Shown in pieces: positions 26,530 to 35,357 of a stretch of DNA of 64,000 nucleotides. The notes under the pieces were generated by a model. The model had not been told where the DNA came from. It was given only the letters and a program-made list of their open reading frames with translations, and searched no databases. The translations under genes and the position numbers were made by a program. Origin of the DNA: Paenibacillus sp. OK003 (lineage in GTDB: Bacteria > Bacillota > Bacilli > Paenibacillales > Paenibacillaceae); assembly GCF_900109515.1 (NCBI RefSeq), contig NZ_FOBD01000005.1:1-64000 (forward strand). Direction: 5' to 3'. Each line of letters begins with the position of its first letter. Within the stretch, counting starts at the first letter, position 1.

Positions 26530-27768
26530 ATGGAGCGTGTTGTTATTACAGGAATGGGGATTATCTCTCCTTTGGGGAATGATGTGCAACCATTTTGGAA
26601 TGGATTGGTGGAAGGCAAATCTGGAATTTCACCGATTGAAGCGTTTGATACAACGGCCTATAAAACGAAGATAGCAGGGGCAGTCCGTGATTTTGACGGA
26701 GAAGAACGGTTTGGACGGAAGGAAGCACGGCGTATGGACCGGTTCGTGCAATTTGCTATTGCTGCAGCAGATCAGGCTTTATCTGACTCCGGTCTCGAGA
26801 TGGAGCATGTGGACAGGGAGCGAGTAGGCGTGTATATCGGTTCTGGCATTGGCGGAATCCAGACCCTGATGGAGCAAGGTAAACTCCTGTCTGAACGTGG
26901 GCCTGCAAGAGTCAGTCCAACACTGGTACCCATGATGATATCCAATATGGCGGCGGCTATGGTGAGCATGAGGTTTGGCTGTTGGGGACCCACTCTCTCG
27001 CCAGTGACAGCCTGTTCGATCGGCAACACCGCGATAGGTGAGGCTTTCCGGCTGATCCGTCATGGTGGAGCGGATGTAATTTTTGCTGGAGGGACGGAGG
27101 CAGCTGTCACCGAAGTATCACTGGCAAGCTTCGGCAATGCGACGGCGCTATCTACACGAAACGAAGCGTACGAAGGAGCGAGTCGACCATTTGATGCAGG
27201 CAGAGATGGTTTTGTCATGGCTGAGGGTGCCGGGGTCTTGGTTGTGGAGTCTTTGTCCCACGCCCTTGCGAGAGGTGCAAACATCCTTGCAGAGATCGTA
27301 GGTTATGGTGCCAGTTCAGATGCGTATCATATGGTAGCAACCCATCCCGAAGGACGTGGTGCATACTTGGCCATGAAAGCCGCTCTGGCGGATGCACAGC
27401 TTCAGCCACATGAGATTGATGTCATTAATGCTCATGCTACCAGTACGGAAGCGGGTGATCTTTCCGAGACACGAGCAATTAAGCAGCTGTTTGGTGCGGA
27501 AGCTTATCATATTCCGGTAACAGCAAACAAATCGATGACCGGACATATGCTGGGTGCGGCTGGTGGGGCGGAAGCCATATCGCTCATTCAAAGCTTGCGT
27601 AGCGGCATCATTCCACCGACAATCAATCAAGAGCAGAGCGATCCGGAATGTGATCTCGATTATGTACCCAACGTTGCAAGAGAAGCTGACCTGAATATTG
27701 GCATGTCCAACTCATTTGGCTTCGGTGGTCATAATGCGGTCATTATTTTGCAGAAATATTCATCGTAA
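26530..27768 (+). CDS. fabF: 3-oxoacyl-[acyl-carrier-protein] synthase II
   Basis: Condensing enzyme that extends acyl-ACP with malonyl-ACP in fatty acid synthesis. The 412-residue thiolase-fold protein begins VVITGMGIISPLGND. Its catalytic triad is visible: Cys in VTACSIGNTAIGEAF near 163, His in INAHATSTEAGD near 302, and His in NKSMTGHMLGAAGG near 337. GFGGHNAVI is at the C-terminus. An AAAGGAGG site precedes the ATG by 7 nt. It stands apart from a fab cluster and divergent from an MmyB-type regulator, so it may be a second, specialised FabF (stress or membrane adaptation) rather than the housekeeping copy. The window cannot decide this. Confidence 0.92.
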   Translation: MERVVITGMGIISPLGNDVQPFWNGLVEGKSGISPIEAFDTTAYKTKIAGAVRDFDGEERFGRKEARRMDRFVQFAIAAADQALSDSGLEMEHVDRERVGVYIGSGIGGIQTLMEQGKLLSERGPARVSPTLVPMMISNMAAAMVSMRFGCWGPTLSPVTACSIGNTAIGEAFRLIRHGGADVIFAGGTEAAVTEVSLASFGNATALSTRNEAYEGASRPFDAGRDGFVMAEGAGVLVVESLSHALARGANILAEIVGYGASSDAYHMVATHPEGRGAYLAMKAALADAQLQPHEIDVINAHATSTEAGDLSETRAIKQLFGAEAYHIPVTANKSMTGHMLGAAGGAEAISLIQSLRSGIIPPTINQEQSDPECDLDYVPNVAREADLNIGMSNSFGFGGHNAVIILQKYSS

Positions 27769-27774
27769 ACTTAC

Positions 27775-27815
27775 AGAGAGCAGTGACTGCCCGAGGGCGC
27801 ACTGTTCTCTTTTTA
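27775..27815 (+). terminator. Terminator of fabF
   Basis: AGAGAGCAGTG and CACTGTTCTCT pair with one G-T, around an inner GCCCGAGGGC hairpin, followed by TTTTT. The 307-base stretch up to 28075 otherwise shows only an AT-rich leader before the next gene. Confidence 0.9.
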
Positions 27816-28075
27816 TTTGCTGTGGGAAGGCTGTTCCGGCTGCGAAAGTGCTATATAGGTCATTAGTTCGCTGGTTGCATGTAAACATGAGGAATGGCCC
27901 ATGAATATGGTAGGGATATTCGTTAAAATGTTCAATAGGGGCACATATGTACGCATAATTGAATGGATAACGAAATAGGACGAAGTTTAAGTTTGGTCCG
28001 TTTTCCATGGTGGTATAGATATAAGGGCTGATAGAGGCTTCTTTTAACATAAAGCTATACATAGGAGGGTAAGCA

Positions 28076-28495
28076 GTGAATGTATGGATTACGGTGAAAA
28101 GTCTGGGTAAACGCAAGCCGGCACTTGCCAAACAGGCTGCCGAACTTCCGGAAACAACCGATACGTTGAGACAGCTTATTAAGAACATGGTGGCTCAACA
28201 GCTCAAGGCTCTTCAGGACAAGAAGAATGAAGCAGAATGGCTTGCCTACCTGATGCCCGAGGACATTCAAGAGCAGGGAGCAGCAGGAAAAGTAGGCTTT
28301 GGCACGATATATAACGAAGGGGTTCCCGATGTAGAAGGCGCCATGGATACAGCTGTAACCGCATATGAAGATGGGTTATTTAAAGTGTTTCTCAATGATG
28401 AAGAGTTGCAGGCACTGGATGAGCCGTTGATTATACAGGAAGACGATAACGTGGTATTTATTCGCTTTACAATGCTTGCTGGGCGTCTGTGGTAG
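28076..28495 (+). CDS. Small protein with beta-grasp (MoaD/ThiS-like) features, partner of the DUF4132 protein
   Basis: 139 residues, GTG start with AGGAGGG 6 nt upstream. I know no named family. The pattern has a beta strand NVWITVKSLG, a second strand with KRKPALAKQ and LPETTDTLRQLIKNMVAQQLKAL, like the strand-hairpin-helix of MoaD/ThiS. The C-terminus LFKVFLNDEELQALDEPL, then DNVVFIRFTMLAG, resembles the second half of a beta-grasp sulfur carrier (VNG...DGDEVAFLPPVAGG). A charged middle (about 45-95) would be an insert, and the end is AGRLW rather than GG. It precedes the DUF4132 gene by 26 nt on the same strand. The beta-grasp fold is inference, from pattern only. Confidence 0.6.
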   Translation: MNVWITVKSLGKRKPALAKQAAELPETTDTLRQLIKNMVAQQLKALQDKKNEAEWLAYLMPEDIQEQGAAGKVGFGTIYNEGVPDVEGAMDTAVTAYEDGLFKVFLNDEELQALDEPLIIQEDDNVVFIRFTMLAGRLW

Positions 28496-28521
28496 AGAGT
28501 GATGACGAGGAGGATAATGGA

Positions 28522-31500
28522 ATGAATCAGGAAGATAAAGTTCAACAGTATCAACAAGAGTTGCAGGAAAAAGTAAAATCGTTGAAGGGTGTGGAGCAGG
28601 AACTCGCAGGCTATGTTGCAGAGATGGCTGGATTTACCTATTTGCGCGAAGACGAAAAGGCCTATTTGGATGCAGAGCAGCAATTGCAACGTATGTCTGC
28701 TGAGACGAAAACTCCATTGTTCCGTCCATTATTGGATGTATTGGAGCAACTGGTCAGTGAATCCTTTTTGGCTCGGTTCCGTTACATTGCAGAACGTACC
28801 GCAAATTTTCCATATAGTAAGAATTATGAGCGCAGACCATTTCGTACGACCGATCCCGAACAGCATATTGGACAGGTTCTTCGTAAAATGATTGCCTTGT
28901 TCCGTATGGAGATGCATGGCTTCTCTCTGAACGAATATGTATCCATTCGGGAGTACAAGTTTGATTATCTTCATGAGATTAGAGCCGTTTTACCGGATTG
29001 CATTGCCTATGAACTGGATCATGAAACCGGGGATATGAAGCAGGCGCTGCATGATATTATCTATGGCGACAATCAGAATGCATTGCTGACCACTGAAATG
29101 ATCAAAGGTATCTTCATGAGCGATCAGGTGGATGCTTACCAGATGGTTGGAGAATTGCTGGTAGCAGCCAGACTGCAGGAGGGTTTGCGCCAGAGCATTG
29201 TGGAACGGATGGATGAAGGAACGCTTGAGGCGTATATATACATATTAAAAATAATCATCGACAACAACCTGATTCGGTTCAGTTCGGTAGTGAGAGCGCT
29301 CGCCGTATGGACAGGGATCGGAATTGAAGCGGCGAATCAGCGTGTTGCTGCGCAACTAATTACACAAGCACATCAAGCATTGACTGATCCTGCGGTGCGA
29401 GAGGAATGGCAGGAAAGCGCTAATGCAAACCAATTATTTATCAGTCTCTGGGCAACGGCAGTCATCGAAGAAAATGAGTTGGAGCGAAAAGTCATCCAGA
29501 TCATGGATCACGGGCAAGTATATCAGCAGATTGTTGCACAATACGTACTTGCTAACAGTCAGAACAGAGGACTGCGCTTAAACATGGCACGTCAGTATCT
29601 TGAAGTACAGGATCTGGAGTTGCTGCATTGGGTGATTGAGAATTATGATGCCATGTACATGTTTAACTGGAGCTTTGAAAATGGGGAGAATCAACGTAGT
29701 GTTCATGTCTGGCCGCTGTCTGTTTTTGAAGATAAAGCCGTGCGTCGGCGTGACTTTAATCTGTTTAAACAAATGCTGGCCTATATTCCGCAGGGAGGTG
29801 CAGGTGGACCATCCGGTGTTCTTGAATTGGTTCAATATCGGATCGATCCGGATGATGTAGTGAAAAAAATGCTATACCTTGCTGCGTATGACATGGACCC
29901 GGAATGGATTGGCGAGGTCATTGCGCTCAAAGACAAGCTAAGCCCGGATTTGCGAGGAGAATTGTTGTCCCAGTTTGTCCATCATCCCGAGAATGAAGTA
30001 CAAAGACAGTTTATTTTTGACAGTCTGTCGGATAAGAGCATGAACAACCGTGAGAATGCTCTGCTCAAAGCCAAGCTGCTGACGCTTACGCTCGAAGAGA
30101 TGCTGCAAATGGAGGCGTTGCTCAAACTGAAAACGGGATCTTTGCGTCAGAAGACCATTCAGGTGTTACTGCTTCAGCCAACAGATCAGCTGATGGTATC
30201 CCTGAAACGACTTGTACAATCCAAAACTGAACTGCAGCGATTGGGTGCGATGGAACTGTTGACCGAGATCTCCGCAGATCCAGAGCGCATGGAGCAGAAG
30301 GAGCAGATGCAGCCAATCCTAGCGTTAATCAAGACACCAACAGCCAAGGAGCAGAAGCTGCTGGACAAGCTTACAGAGCAGAGCAGCAGGTATACGGCGG
30401 CTAATGGATTCGGCCTGTATGATCCTTCATGGGAAAATCCACTGCTTCATGAAGAACGTGATCTCGGCGGCTTCAAGCCGAAGGACATGTTTACCCTTTC
30501 CCTGGAAAAAGCGAAGCTGTTTCTTGAAGGGTTGGATGCGTTGCTACATGAGCACAGGGAATATGAATATGAGGCAGAATATTATGCCGGCTACAAAGAA
30601 ACCTTGCTTGTAGGTGCGACATTGCGTGCCATGGTCTACATTCCTTATGATCAGCGGCAAGATATAGCTTTATTGGAGCAGTTCCCTCTCCATAATATAT
30701 GGGGAGAATATGTCCAAAAGAGTGGTCTGGATAGTAAAGAGCTGCTGCAAATTTTATTTGCAATCCGTTTGGAGGATCTGAATAAGAAGCTGGATGATTA
30801 TTATCGCTACTATTCCAATGTATACGAATATAGTGAAATGGAGAAACACTGGCTGCTGGAAGGATGGCGCAAGGAATTTGCCGAAGAGGTCTATCCGGTT
30901 CAATATATCCAGGACATGAAAAAGATGGTCAGTGAGCTTCGTTACGCAGATCAGGTGAAAACGCTGATGGAGGCCGTTTATGAGGACAGTGATAAGTCAG
31001 ATACATTTGAAATCGCTGAGCGGACACTCTATACGCTGATGAAAATGATGCCTGAGGAACAAATGGAAAAGGAATCGGGCATGCTCGCTCTTTTGTCTGG
31101 CCCATGGTTCTATATTGTCCGGGATCGTGTATATGACGATATCAGTTTCATGCGATACTTCCAGACGCTAAGCCAATTCGACCGATTAAATAAGGAAAGT
31201 AACCGAGGTTCCTTCCTCACTCTGAACGATTACCTGCGTGCCTATGAATTGGACTTCATTGATGTACAGGAAGTCTACAAGCAGCTGCTTGTGGGAGAGT
31301 CTCGTGCCCTGTTTATTCGGGAATTGACATCCAGTCGGTCCGACTGGATTACGGAGAAACCGGTATTGGCAGAACTGCGAAGAACAGTTGTTGAACGAGT
31401 TTTGGAGATTGAGTTGACCCGAGGAGAACTTTCAACAGAAGTAAGTACGCTGGCCATGAAGCTTGAACGCATTGAAGGTATGGAGCATTGGGTGCATCTC

Positions 31501-33507
31501 GTTGCTGCCATGGATCAGGATACCTTTGTCCGTGGATATATCTACAGCTACGGTGACAATACGACACGTAAAGAAACGTTCAGCCATCTGATCCAGGTTT
31601 GCCATCCGCGTGATGGAGAGGACGAAGTACTGCTGGGACAATTGCTGGCGAAGCATCCCATCCAGGAGAAGAAGCTCCTGGAAGCTGCAATGTACGCGCC
31701 GCAATGGATGGAGATTGTTGCGAAGCATCTCGGATGGGAAGGACTGCGAAGTGCAGCCTGGTACTTCCATGCCCATATTAATGAACGGTTCACTGCTGAA
31801 AAGGAAACCATTGTAGCGCATTATTCTCCAATTTCACCTCAGGACTTTAACGAAGGCGCATTTGATATCGCCTGGTTCGAGGAGGCATACGAGGCCGTCG
31901 GTGAGGAGCGGTTCAGCCTGTTGTACGATTGTGCCAAATATATCTCCGGGGGAGCCAATCACCGCAGATCACAGTTGTTCGCGGATGCGGCACTTGGGAA
32001 GCTGAAACTTGAAGATATGCGTGAGTCCGTGGAAGATAAACGCAATAAAGATCATTTGTTGACCTACAGCCTGATTCCATTTGCAGAAGAACGGGAACAG
32101 GATCTGCGTGAGCGGTACGACTTCATTCAGAAATTTCTGATGCAGAGCAAACAGTTTGGTGCACAGCGCCGTGCCAGTGAAGGTCTGGTATCCCAGATAG
32201 CGCTGGGCAACCTTGCCCGTAATGCAGGATATGCCGATGTTACCCGGCTGATGTGGGATATGGAAGCTCGCAAGCTGGATGAGATGAAGTCCTATTTTAA
32301 GCCGCATGAACTGGATGAGGCTACTACAGCCCAATTGGTCATTGATGAAGAAGGCCAGCCGGAACTGCTCATCGTAAGCAAAGGGAAAACACTCAAATCT
32401 GTACCTGCTCGGTTCAAGAAAGATGGATACATCGCCGAATTGAAGGAATTAAAAACGGATCTGGTTGATCAGTATCGCCGGGCAAGACAGGAATTGGAGC
32501 GTTCCATGACGGCAGGAACATCCTTTACGAGTGAGGAAGTTTCAAGTCTGCTGCAGAATCCGGTTCTTCGTCCACTGGTTCGCACGCTTGTGTTCCAAGC
32601 AGATGACAAGCTTGGAAGATTCGATGTAACGTCCGGTGGGTTGGTTACTCCGGCTTCGGATGATTCGACAAGCTCGATACAAACCTTGGCGGCACATGAT
32701 CGCCTACTGATTGCGCATCCATTGCATCTGTTCCAGAGTGGAAGCTGGAGTGAATTCCAACGGGATCTGTTCAACCGTCAGGAACGTCAGCCATTCAAGC
32801 AGGTGTTCCGTGAACTCTATCTTCCAAATGAGGATGAGCTGGCTAATGGAACGGTATCCCGTCGGTATGCAGGTTATCAGATTCAGCCGAAAAAAGCAGT
32901 TGCTCTGCTTAAAGGACGTCAATGGACCGTCAGCTATGAGGAAGGACTGCAAAAGGTAAGCTATGAGCATAATCTGATTGCCAATCTCTATGCTATGGCA
33001 GACTGGTTCTCGCCCGCAGATACAGAAGCGCCTACCCTGGAGACGGTGCAGTTCTATGATCGAAAAACGTATAAACCTGTCGCGTTAAAAGATGTACCGC
33101 CAGTCTTCTTCTCAGAAGTCATGCGTGACATTGATTTGGTGGTTAGCGTTGCGCATGTTGGCGGAGTAGATCCGGAAGCCAGCTTGACCACGATTGAGAT
33201 GCGTCATGTGATTGTGAATGAGTCACTGCGTCTGTTGAAGGTCGATAACGTACGTCTCGATGGAAATTACGCTCGAATTGATGGTGAACTGGGAGAGTAT
33301 GCCGTTCATCTTGGCAGCGGCAATGTGTTCAAACAGGCGACGGGCGCGCTTCATATCGTTCCTGTGCACAGTCAGCATCGAGGCAGAATATTCCTGCCAT
33401 TCCTTGATGAAGATCCGAGAACGGCAGAAATCTTATCCAAAGTGATGTTATTGGCTGAAGACAAGAAGATCAAGGACCCGCAAATCCTTGCGCAATTGCA
33501 GCATTGA
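28522..33507 (+). CDS. Giant DUF4132 domain protein
   Basis: A 1661-residue soluble protein, with no signal peptide or membrane helix seen. Most of the length is charged, helix-rich repeat-like sequence (alpha-solenoid appearance: LLKLKTGSLRQKTIQVLL, LKRLVQSKTELQRLGAMELL). The DUF4132 core begins near residue 1285 (GKTLKSVPARFKKDG, YRRARQELERSM, VLRPLVRTLVFQ near 1350). It continues with HPLHLFQSGSWSEFQRDLFNRQ near 1397 and a C-terminal block (VPPVFFSEVMRDIDLVVSVA near 1525, FLPFLDEDPRTAEILSKVM at the end). In E. coli this domain is in MolR/YehI, coded beside MoxR-type AAA ATPase, VWA and SWIM proteins, but none is here. Start at 28522 follows AGGAGG by 8 nt; the longer ORF would overlap the upstream gene. 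Function unknown. Confidence 0.82.
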   Translation: MNQEDKVQQYQQELQEKVKSLKGVEQELAGYVAEMAGFTYLREDEKAYLDAEQQLQRMSAETKTPLFRPLLDVLEQLVSESFLARFRYIAERTANFPYSKNYERRPFRTTDPEQHIGQVLRKMIALFRMEMHGFSLNEYVSIREYKFDYLHEIRAVLPDCIAYELDHETGDMKQALHDIIYGDNQNALLTTEMIKGIFMSDQVDAYQMVGELLVAARLQEGLRQSIVERMDEGTLEAYIYILKIIIDNNLIRFSSVVRALAVWTGIGIEAANQRVAAQLITQAHQALTDPAVREEWQESANANQLFISLWATAVIEENELERKVIQIMDHGQVYQQIVAQYVLANSQNRGLRLNMARQYLEVQDLELLHWVIENYDAMYMFNWSFENGENQRSVHVWPLSVFEDKAVRRRDFNLFKQMLAYIPQGGAGGPSGVLELVQYRIDPDDVVKKMLYLAAYDMDPEWIGEVIALKDKLSPDLRGELLSQFVHHPENEVQRQFIFDSLSDKSMNNRENALLKAKLLTLTLEEMLQMEALLKLKTGSLRQKTIQVLLLQPTDQLMVSLKRLVQSKTELQRLGAMELLTEISADPERMEQKEQMQPILALIKTPTAKEQKLLDKLTEQSSRYTAANGFGLYDPSWENPLLHEERDLGGFKPKDMFTLSLEKAKLFLEGLDALLHEHREYEYEAEYYAGYKETLLVGATLRAMVYIPYDQRQDIALLEQFPLHNIWGEYVQKSGLDSKELLQILFAIRLEDLNKKLDDYYRYYSNVYEYSEMEKHWLLEGWRKEFAEEVYPVQYIQDMKKMVSELRYADQVKTLMEAVYEDSDKSDTFEIAERTLYTLMKMMPEEQMEKESGMLALLSGPWFYIVRDRVYDDISFMRYFQTLSQFDRLNKESNRGSFLTLNDYLRAYELDFIDVQEVYKQLLVGESRALFIRELTSSRSDWITEKPVLAELRRTVVERVLEIELTRGELSTEVSTLAMKLERIEGMEHWVHLVAAMDQDTFVRGYIYSYGDNTTRKETFSHLIQVCHPRDGEDEVLLGQLLAKHPIQEKKLLEAAMYAPQWMEIVAKHLGWEGLRSAAWYFHAHINERFTAEKETIVAHYSPISPQDFNEGAFDIAWFEEAYEAVGEERFSLLYDCAKYISGGANHRRSQLFADAALGKLKLEDMRESVEDKRNKDHLLTYSLIPFAEEREQDLRERYDFIQKFLMQSKQFGAQRRASEGLVSQIALGNLARNAGYADVTRLMWDMEARKLDEMKSYFKPHELDEATTAQLVIDEEGQPELLIVSKGKTLKSVPARFKKDGYIAELKELKTDLVDQYRRARQELERSMTAGTSFTSEEVSSLLQNPVLRPLVRTLVFQADDKLGRFDVTSGGLVTPASDDSTSSIQTLAAHDRLLIAHPLHLFQSGSWSEFQRDLFNRQERQPFKQVFRELYLPNEDELANGTVSRRYAGYQIQPKKAVALLKGRQWTVSYEEGLQKVSYEHNLIANLYAMADWFSPADTEAPTLETVQFYDRKTYKPVALKDVPPVFFSEVMRDIDLVVSVAHVGGVDPEASLTTIEMRHVIVNESLRLLKVDNVRLDGNYARIDGELGEYAVHLGSGNVFKQATGALHIVPVHSQHRGRIFLPFLDEDPRTAEILSKVMLLAEDKKIKDPQILAQLQH

Positions 33508-33578
33508 TTAGTAATGTTGAATGATGCTGCAGCCAAGCGGCATTAGATTGACGATGCCGAGTGAACTTATCGAATATC

Positions 33579-33626
33579 AGGCAGCTAGAGCACCAGGGTC
33601 AGGGTGACTTTAGCTGCCTTTTATTT
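33579..33626 (+). terminator. Terminator of the DUF4132 gene pair
   Basis: AGGCAGCTA and TAGCTGCCTT form a 9-bp stem with an inner CACC/GGTG pairing, followed by TTATTTT. The 306-base stretch 33508-33813 otherwise shows no gene. Confidence 0.85.
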
Positions 33627-33813
33627 TCTGTTTTTTTGGTAAGGAATCCTTAAATAGCAGTAAAAAGCTGTCTCAAGATTGGTAATGGTGGGTACAGATT
33701 GAGTATTGGGCATGGTAAAATATGCGTAGAGTTATATAAAATTTGATGTATTAACCAAGTCCAATCGCAGGATCGGATGTTTACATAATTGTTTTCTAGA
33801 AAAGGAGAATACG

Positions 33814-34116
33814 TTGGAAATGTTAATCGCTTCATATCGTGAACAGGATCATAACAAGTTGGTCGAGATTTGGGAGAGAGCTGTTCGGGCAACCCATACG
33901 TTTTTGGAAGAACATCACATCGAGTTCTATAAAAAAGTAGTGAGCGATGTGCTGCAGCAAAGGCAGGTCGAGGTATGGGAAGCGCTGAATGCTGGAGCAG
34001 CCCGATTCTACGAGAAAATGGGATTTGTACAAATGGGTCGTTCCGAGTTGGATGGTTCCGGTAATCCGTTTCCGCTGCTGCATCTGGAGATCAAGGCAGA
34101 TCAGGCTGCAAGATAA
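33814..34116 (+). pseudogene. GNAT acetyltransferase with the central part deleted
   Basis: The 100-residue ORF begins like a small GNAT enzyme (SYREQDHNKLVEIWERAVRATHTFLEEHHIEFYK) and ends like one (GAARFYEKMGFVQMGRSELDGSGNPFPLLHLEIK). The middle, including the beta4 strand and the acetyl-CoA pyrophosphate loop (Q/RxxGxG/A), is absent: VEVWEAL runs straight into NAGAARFYEKMGF. Typical members are about 145 residues, so about 45 are missing, in frame. AAGGAG precedes a TTG (33814) and an ATG (33820). The product should be inactive as an acetyltransferase. Confidence 0.75.
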
Positions 34117-34167
34117 AGAACGGTGGACCACGAAATAGGAGGAATATGACGAAGAGGAGCGTGCAGG

Positions 34168-35154
34168 ATGACACAGATTAAGGTAACACCGGAACAACTG
34201 GATACAGTCAGTGGGCAATTCGCCCAGGCACATCAGCAATTGTCGGGGTTTATGTCCACATTGGATAGCCAGATCCGTGTCATGCGCAGCAATTGGGACG
34301 GAATGGAGCGGGAGCGCTTTTATAACGATTATGCAACGGCCCAAGCTACAATGAAGTCTGTTCTTGAGCTGGTCTTGTCCATCCAATCCGAACTCAAGAA
34401 AATTGCCGAGCGTTTCCGCACCACGGATGAAGATGTTGTGAACAAGGCTCTTATGGTGGCTTTGGCTGCGGCACAGACTCTTACGTCCCTCGGTAAACAT
34501 AAAGGTGATGGCTCGGGCAAAACGTCAGGTCCTCCGGAGAATATGGAGGATTGGGATAAGAAGGACGCCGAGGATTACAAAAACTATGAGGAAATGTTGA
34601 AGAAAGCCGAGGAAATGGGTGACGAGAAACTGGCGCAGCAGCTTCAGGCCAGCATGAACGTTATTCGGCTTCAATATGAGGACGAAATCTATCAAACCGA
34701 TCCGAACACAGGCAAGACGGTGAAAATTACCGAGGATTCGATTGTAGGTACGTATCAGGTGAAAAGTGACAAGGGTGAAACGACCAGCATCAGCCTGGAT
34801 AAACAGGGCAATGTAGTGGATTACAACAAGGATACGAAAAAATACGAGTATTGGGAACAAACCCATACGACCAGTCAAGGGGAGCATCTCTTTGGCAAAG
34901 GCGCACAAACGGCTACAGCTTATGGAATCGGCCTGCTGTTGACCAGCAAGAGCGGATCTGCCTTTACAGAACATGCGACAGGGCTCGGTTCCTCCTTTGT
35001 TGCGGACAAGTTCCTGTTCTCCGTGCCGGAAGAAGGCGAGACGCGTACGATGATTTACCGAACCAACAAGGATACAGGCAAAATCGAGAATATGATCGTG
35101 GTCACGCGTGGCGACAACGATATTGAATATATTCCGTGGCGTGAGTATAACTAA
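34168..35154 (+). CDS. WXG100-headed protein, candidate type VII secretion effector
   Basis: 328 residues. Residues 1-90 form a WXG100-like helical hairpin (VTPEQLDTVSGQFAQAHQQL, W-D-G at 43-45 in MRSNWDGMERERFY, then a second helix with FRTTDEDV). A low-complexity linker follows (GKHKGDGSGKTSGPP), then a helical lysine/glutamate-rich part. A C-terminal beta-rich domain (about 195-328) contains ETTSISLDKQGNVVDYNKDTK, GKGAQTATAYGIGLLLTSKSG and TMIYRTNKDTGKIENMIVV. WXG100 head plus variable tail is the plan of ESX/Yuk-exported toxins or surface proteins. No esx/yuk machinery is here, and no immunity gene follows directly. The tail matches nothing I recognise. Confidence 0.65.
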   Translation: MTQIKVTPEQLDTVSGQFAQAHQQLSGFMSTLDSQIRVMRSNWDGMERERFYNDYATAQATMKSVLELVLSIQSELKKIAERFRTTDEDVVNKALMVALAAAQTLTSLGKHKGDGSGKTSGPPENMEDWDKKDAEDYKNYEEMLKKAEEMGDEKLAQQLQASMNVIRLQYEDEIYQTDPNTGKTVKITEDSIVGTYQVKSDKGETTSISLDKQGNVVDYNKDTKKYEYWEQTHTTSQGEHLFGKGAQTATAYGIGLLLTSKSGSAFTEHATGLGSSFVADKFLFSVPEEGETRTMIYRTNKDTGKIENMIVVTRGDNDIEYIPWREYN

Positions 35155-35238
35155 GCTACGGAGCCAAGCCTTGTAGCCCCATTCGGGTACAAGGCAGGTA
35201 GAACTGAGGGCAGGTATATAGGGAACCTGCCCATAAAC

Positions 35239-35289
35239 AAACACCCGCGCAACCTTCATCACAGGATGGAAAGGTTGCGCGGGTGTTTG
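35239..35289. terminator. Bidirectional terminator between converging genes
   Basis: AAACACCCGCGCAACCTT and AAGGTTGCGCGGGTGTTT pair over 18 bp with a 15-nt loop. A run of T occurs on both sides, so it can stop both the WXG100 gene (plus) and the FNT gene (minus). Two smaller hairpins, CCTTGTA..TACAAGG (35171-35194) and GGGCAGGT..CCTGCCC (about 35208-35232), lie just upstream. Confidence 0.92.
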
Positions 35290-35357
35290 TGGTTTGGCTT
35301 ACCGTCCAGCCAAGGTCAGGTGACCGGGCCAGTAAGGGGGCTTTTTTTGCCCAAAGA

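Noticed and set aside
34525..35262. 245-codon ORF antisense to the WXG100 gene
   Set aside because: No ribosome site or domain; the sense gene has a proper start and terminator.
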